From positions 1 to 13,486 of the forward strand of contig CAIWKW010000019.1 in the NCBI GenBank assembly GCA_903913365.1: 13,486 nucleotides of DNA, in the 5' to 3' direction. Position 1 is the stretch's first letter. The number at the start of each line of letters is the position of its first letter. The position numbers were made by a program, and so were the translations under genes. Positions 12,817 through 13,486 of this stretch are shown here, in pieces. The DNA is from Candidatus Doudnabacteria bacterium (GTDB lineage: Bacteria; Patescibacteriota; Doudnabacteria; UBA920). The notes under the pieces were generated by a model that was given only the letters and a program-made list of their open reading frames with translations, did no database searches and was not told where the DNA came from.

Positions 12817-12845
12817 ATTATATCATTTTTTTACACTTTTGTCAA
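12817..12845 (-). promoter_or_regulatory. promoter of phosphatase unit B
   Basis: Minus strand: consensus TTGACA (12845-12840), 17-bp spacer, TG-A then consensus TATAAT (12822-12817). All three elements are ideal, so strong constitutive expression is expected unless the leader attenuates it. Confidence 0.88.
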
Positions 12846-12865
12846 TAGTGAAAAGATACTGTTTT

Positions 12866-12874
12866 TGCTATATT
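12866..12874 (+). promoter_or_regulatory. possible extended -10 promoter of the last gene
   Basis: TG-C-TATATT, 20 nt before the ATG at 12895; no good -35. It is divergent from the unit B promoter. Confidence 0.45.
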
Positions 12875-12894
12875 TAAAGCATCAATTCAAATAT

Positions 12895-13486
12895 ATGGAC
12901 CCTAAACCCAAATACCTATTTCACACCGACGAATGGATGCTGGCCGAGGATATCCCCGACTCCGACATCTTCTTTTTCCAGGTGCCAATGTCCTGTTTTG
13001 CCAGCGATACCAGCTATCCTTTTTTAAAAAACTACAAGCGCGTGGTTACCCATTATAAAAAATTCCATATGAATTTTTATTTTGGGGAAACCGATTCCTA
13101 TGAAGTGGCGGAAAGCATTTTGGAAGGATTGTTCAAAAAACCCGGCCTGGGCAAAGAAATAAATAAAAATATTGTACTGTGGTCGGACAAACTTATTGCT
13201 TATGCACGCTACACGTCCTCCCAGCCTCTACAAAAATTTTCCAATAAACAACTTTGGGAACTTTACAAAAAACAGGATGAAATTCATACCAAGCTTTATA
13301 CCTATGGCTGGCTTCCTGTTGCTGTGGATATGTTCCATAATAATTTTACCAAAAAACTTAAATCTTATTTATATTCTGTTTGCCCGAGCAAAGAAGAAGC
13401 GGAAAACGCTTTTATTGTATTAACCACGCCAACGGAAAAAACCATTGTGGCCAAAGAGCGGGAAGAATTTTTGAAAATTTATGAAA
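12895..13486 (+). CDS. possible PEP-utilising enzyme family protein, N-terminal part only
   Basis: Open from the ATG at 12895 to the window end without a stop (197 codons seen). The translation begins MDPKPKYLFHTDEWMLAEDIP and includes LWSDKLIAYARY (about 94-105), YTYGWLPVAVD (about 137-147) and VLTTPTEKTIVAKEREEFLKIYE at the visible end. The LTTPT-x-K/T followed by an acidic helix resembles the region before the mobile PEP-utiliser domain in PEP-synthase-like proteins of CPR bacteria. That is a recollection of pattern, not a motif proof; the diagnostic swivelling-domain histidine would lie beyond the window. No transmembrane segment, no Shine-Dalgarno. Coding status is firm, function tentative. 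Confidence 0.6.
   Translation, partial: MDPKPKYLFHTDEWMLAEDIPDSDIFFFQVPMSCFASDTSYPFLKNYKRVVTHYKKFHMNFYFGETDSYEVAESILEGLFKKPGLGKEINKNIVLWSDKLIAYARYTSSQPLQKFSNKQLWELYKKQDEIHTKLYTYGWLPVAVDMFHNNFTKKLKSYLYSVCPSKEEAENAFIVLTTPTEKTIVAKEREEFLKIYE

Overview
The window looks like a chromosome piece from a Candidate Phyla Radiation (Patescibacteria, Parcubacteria-like) bacterium. This is an inference from several signs: a compact SecA lacking the usual C-terminal zinc tail, a LemA-HtpX pair, a short RecX, ClpC and ComF, mostly gene starts without Shine-Dalgarno sequences, and many palindromic or word-repeat elements between and inside genes. TGA acts as an ordinary stop (secA and the first phosphatase gene), so the recoded code 25 of Gracilibacteria/Absconditabacteria does not apply.

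Layout. 1-563: 3'-truncated REP-associated tyrosine transposase (RAYT) on the minus strand with its own REP-like palindrome. 564-2984: secA (minus). 2985-3083: divergent promoter region. 3084-4958: lemA, htpX and a 95-aa orphan (plus). 4959-5850: an acidic ORF remnant, then a second RAYT gene surrounded and interrupted by REP palindromes. 5846-6376: recX (minus). 6377-6638: a long imperfect hairpin, then a near-consensus CIRCE operator over a strong promoter, reading into clpC (6639-9197). 9253-9650: a small zinc-ribbon gene with its own promoter, RBS hairpin and terminator. 9690-10613: a word-repeat hairpin and comF. 10615-10776: palindrome, bidirectional terminator and tRNA-Ser(GCU) (minus). 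10872-12845: two tandem minus-strand units, each consisting of a consensus promoter, a leader of about 225 nt, a histidine-phosphatase-like gene and a 46-nt terminator hairpin. 12895-end: 5' part of a gene that may belong to the PEP-utilising enzymes.

Working together. SecA (export), LemA/HtpX (membrane-protein quality control) and ClpC (cytosolic protein unfolding, here apparently under HrcA/CIRCE heat-shock control) form a protein-handling theme. RecX (RecA modulation) and ComF (DNA uptake related) are DNA-processing genes.

The most unusual part is the phosphatase tandem. The two proteins are clearly diverged, while their leaders and terminators are far more alike. The leaders share a P1-type helix kept by G-U wobble changes, a boxA-like element and a long hairpin just before the RBS. 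This looks like a candidate cis-acting RNA family.

A second theme is palindrome colonisation. RAYT-linked REPs with a GTAG foot, a comF-end palindrome and heptamer word-repeat hairpins sit at stop codons, just before start codons, and in-frame inside two genes.
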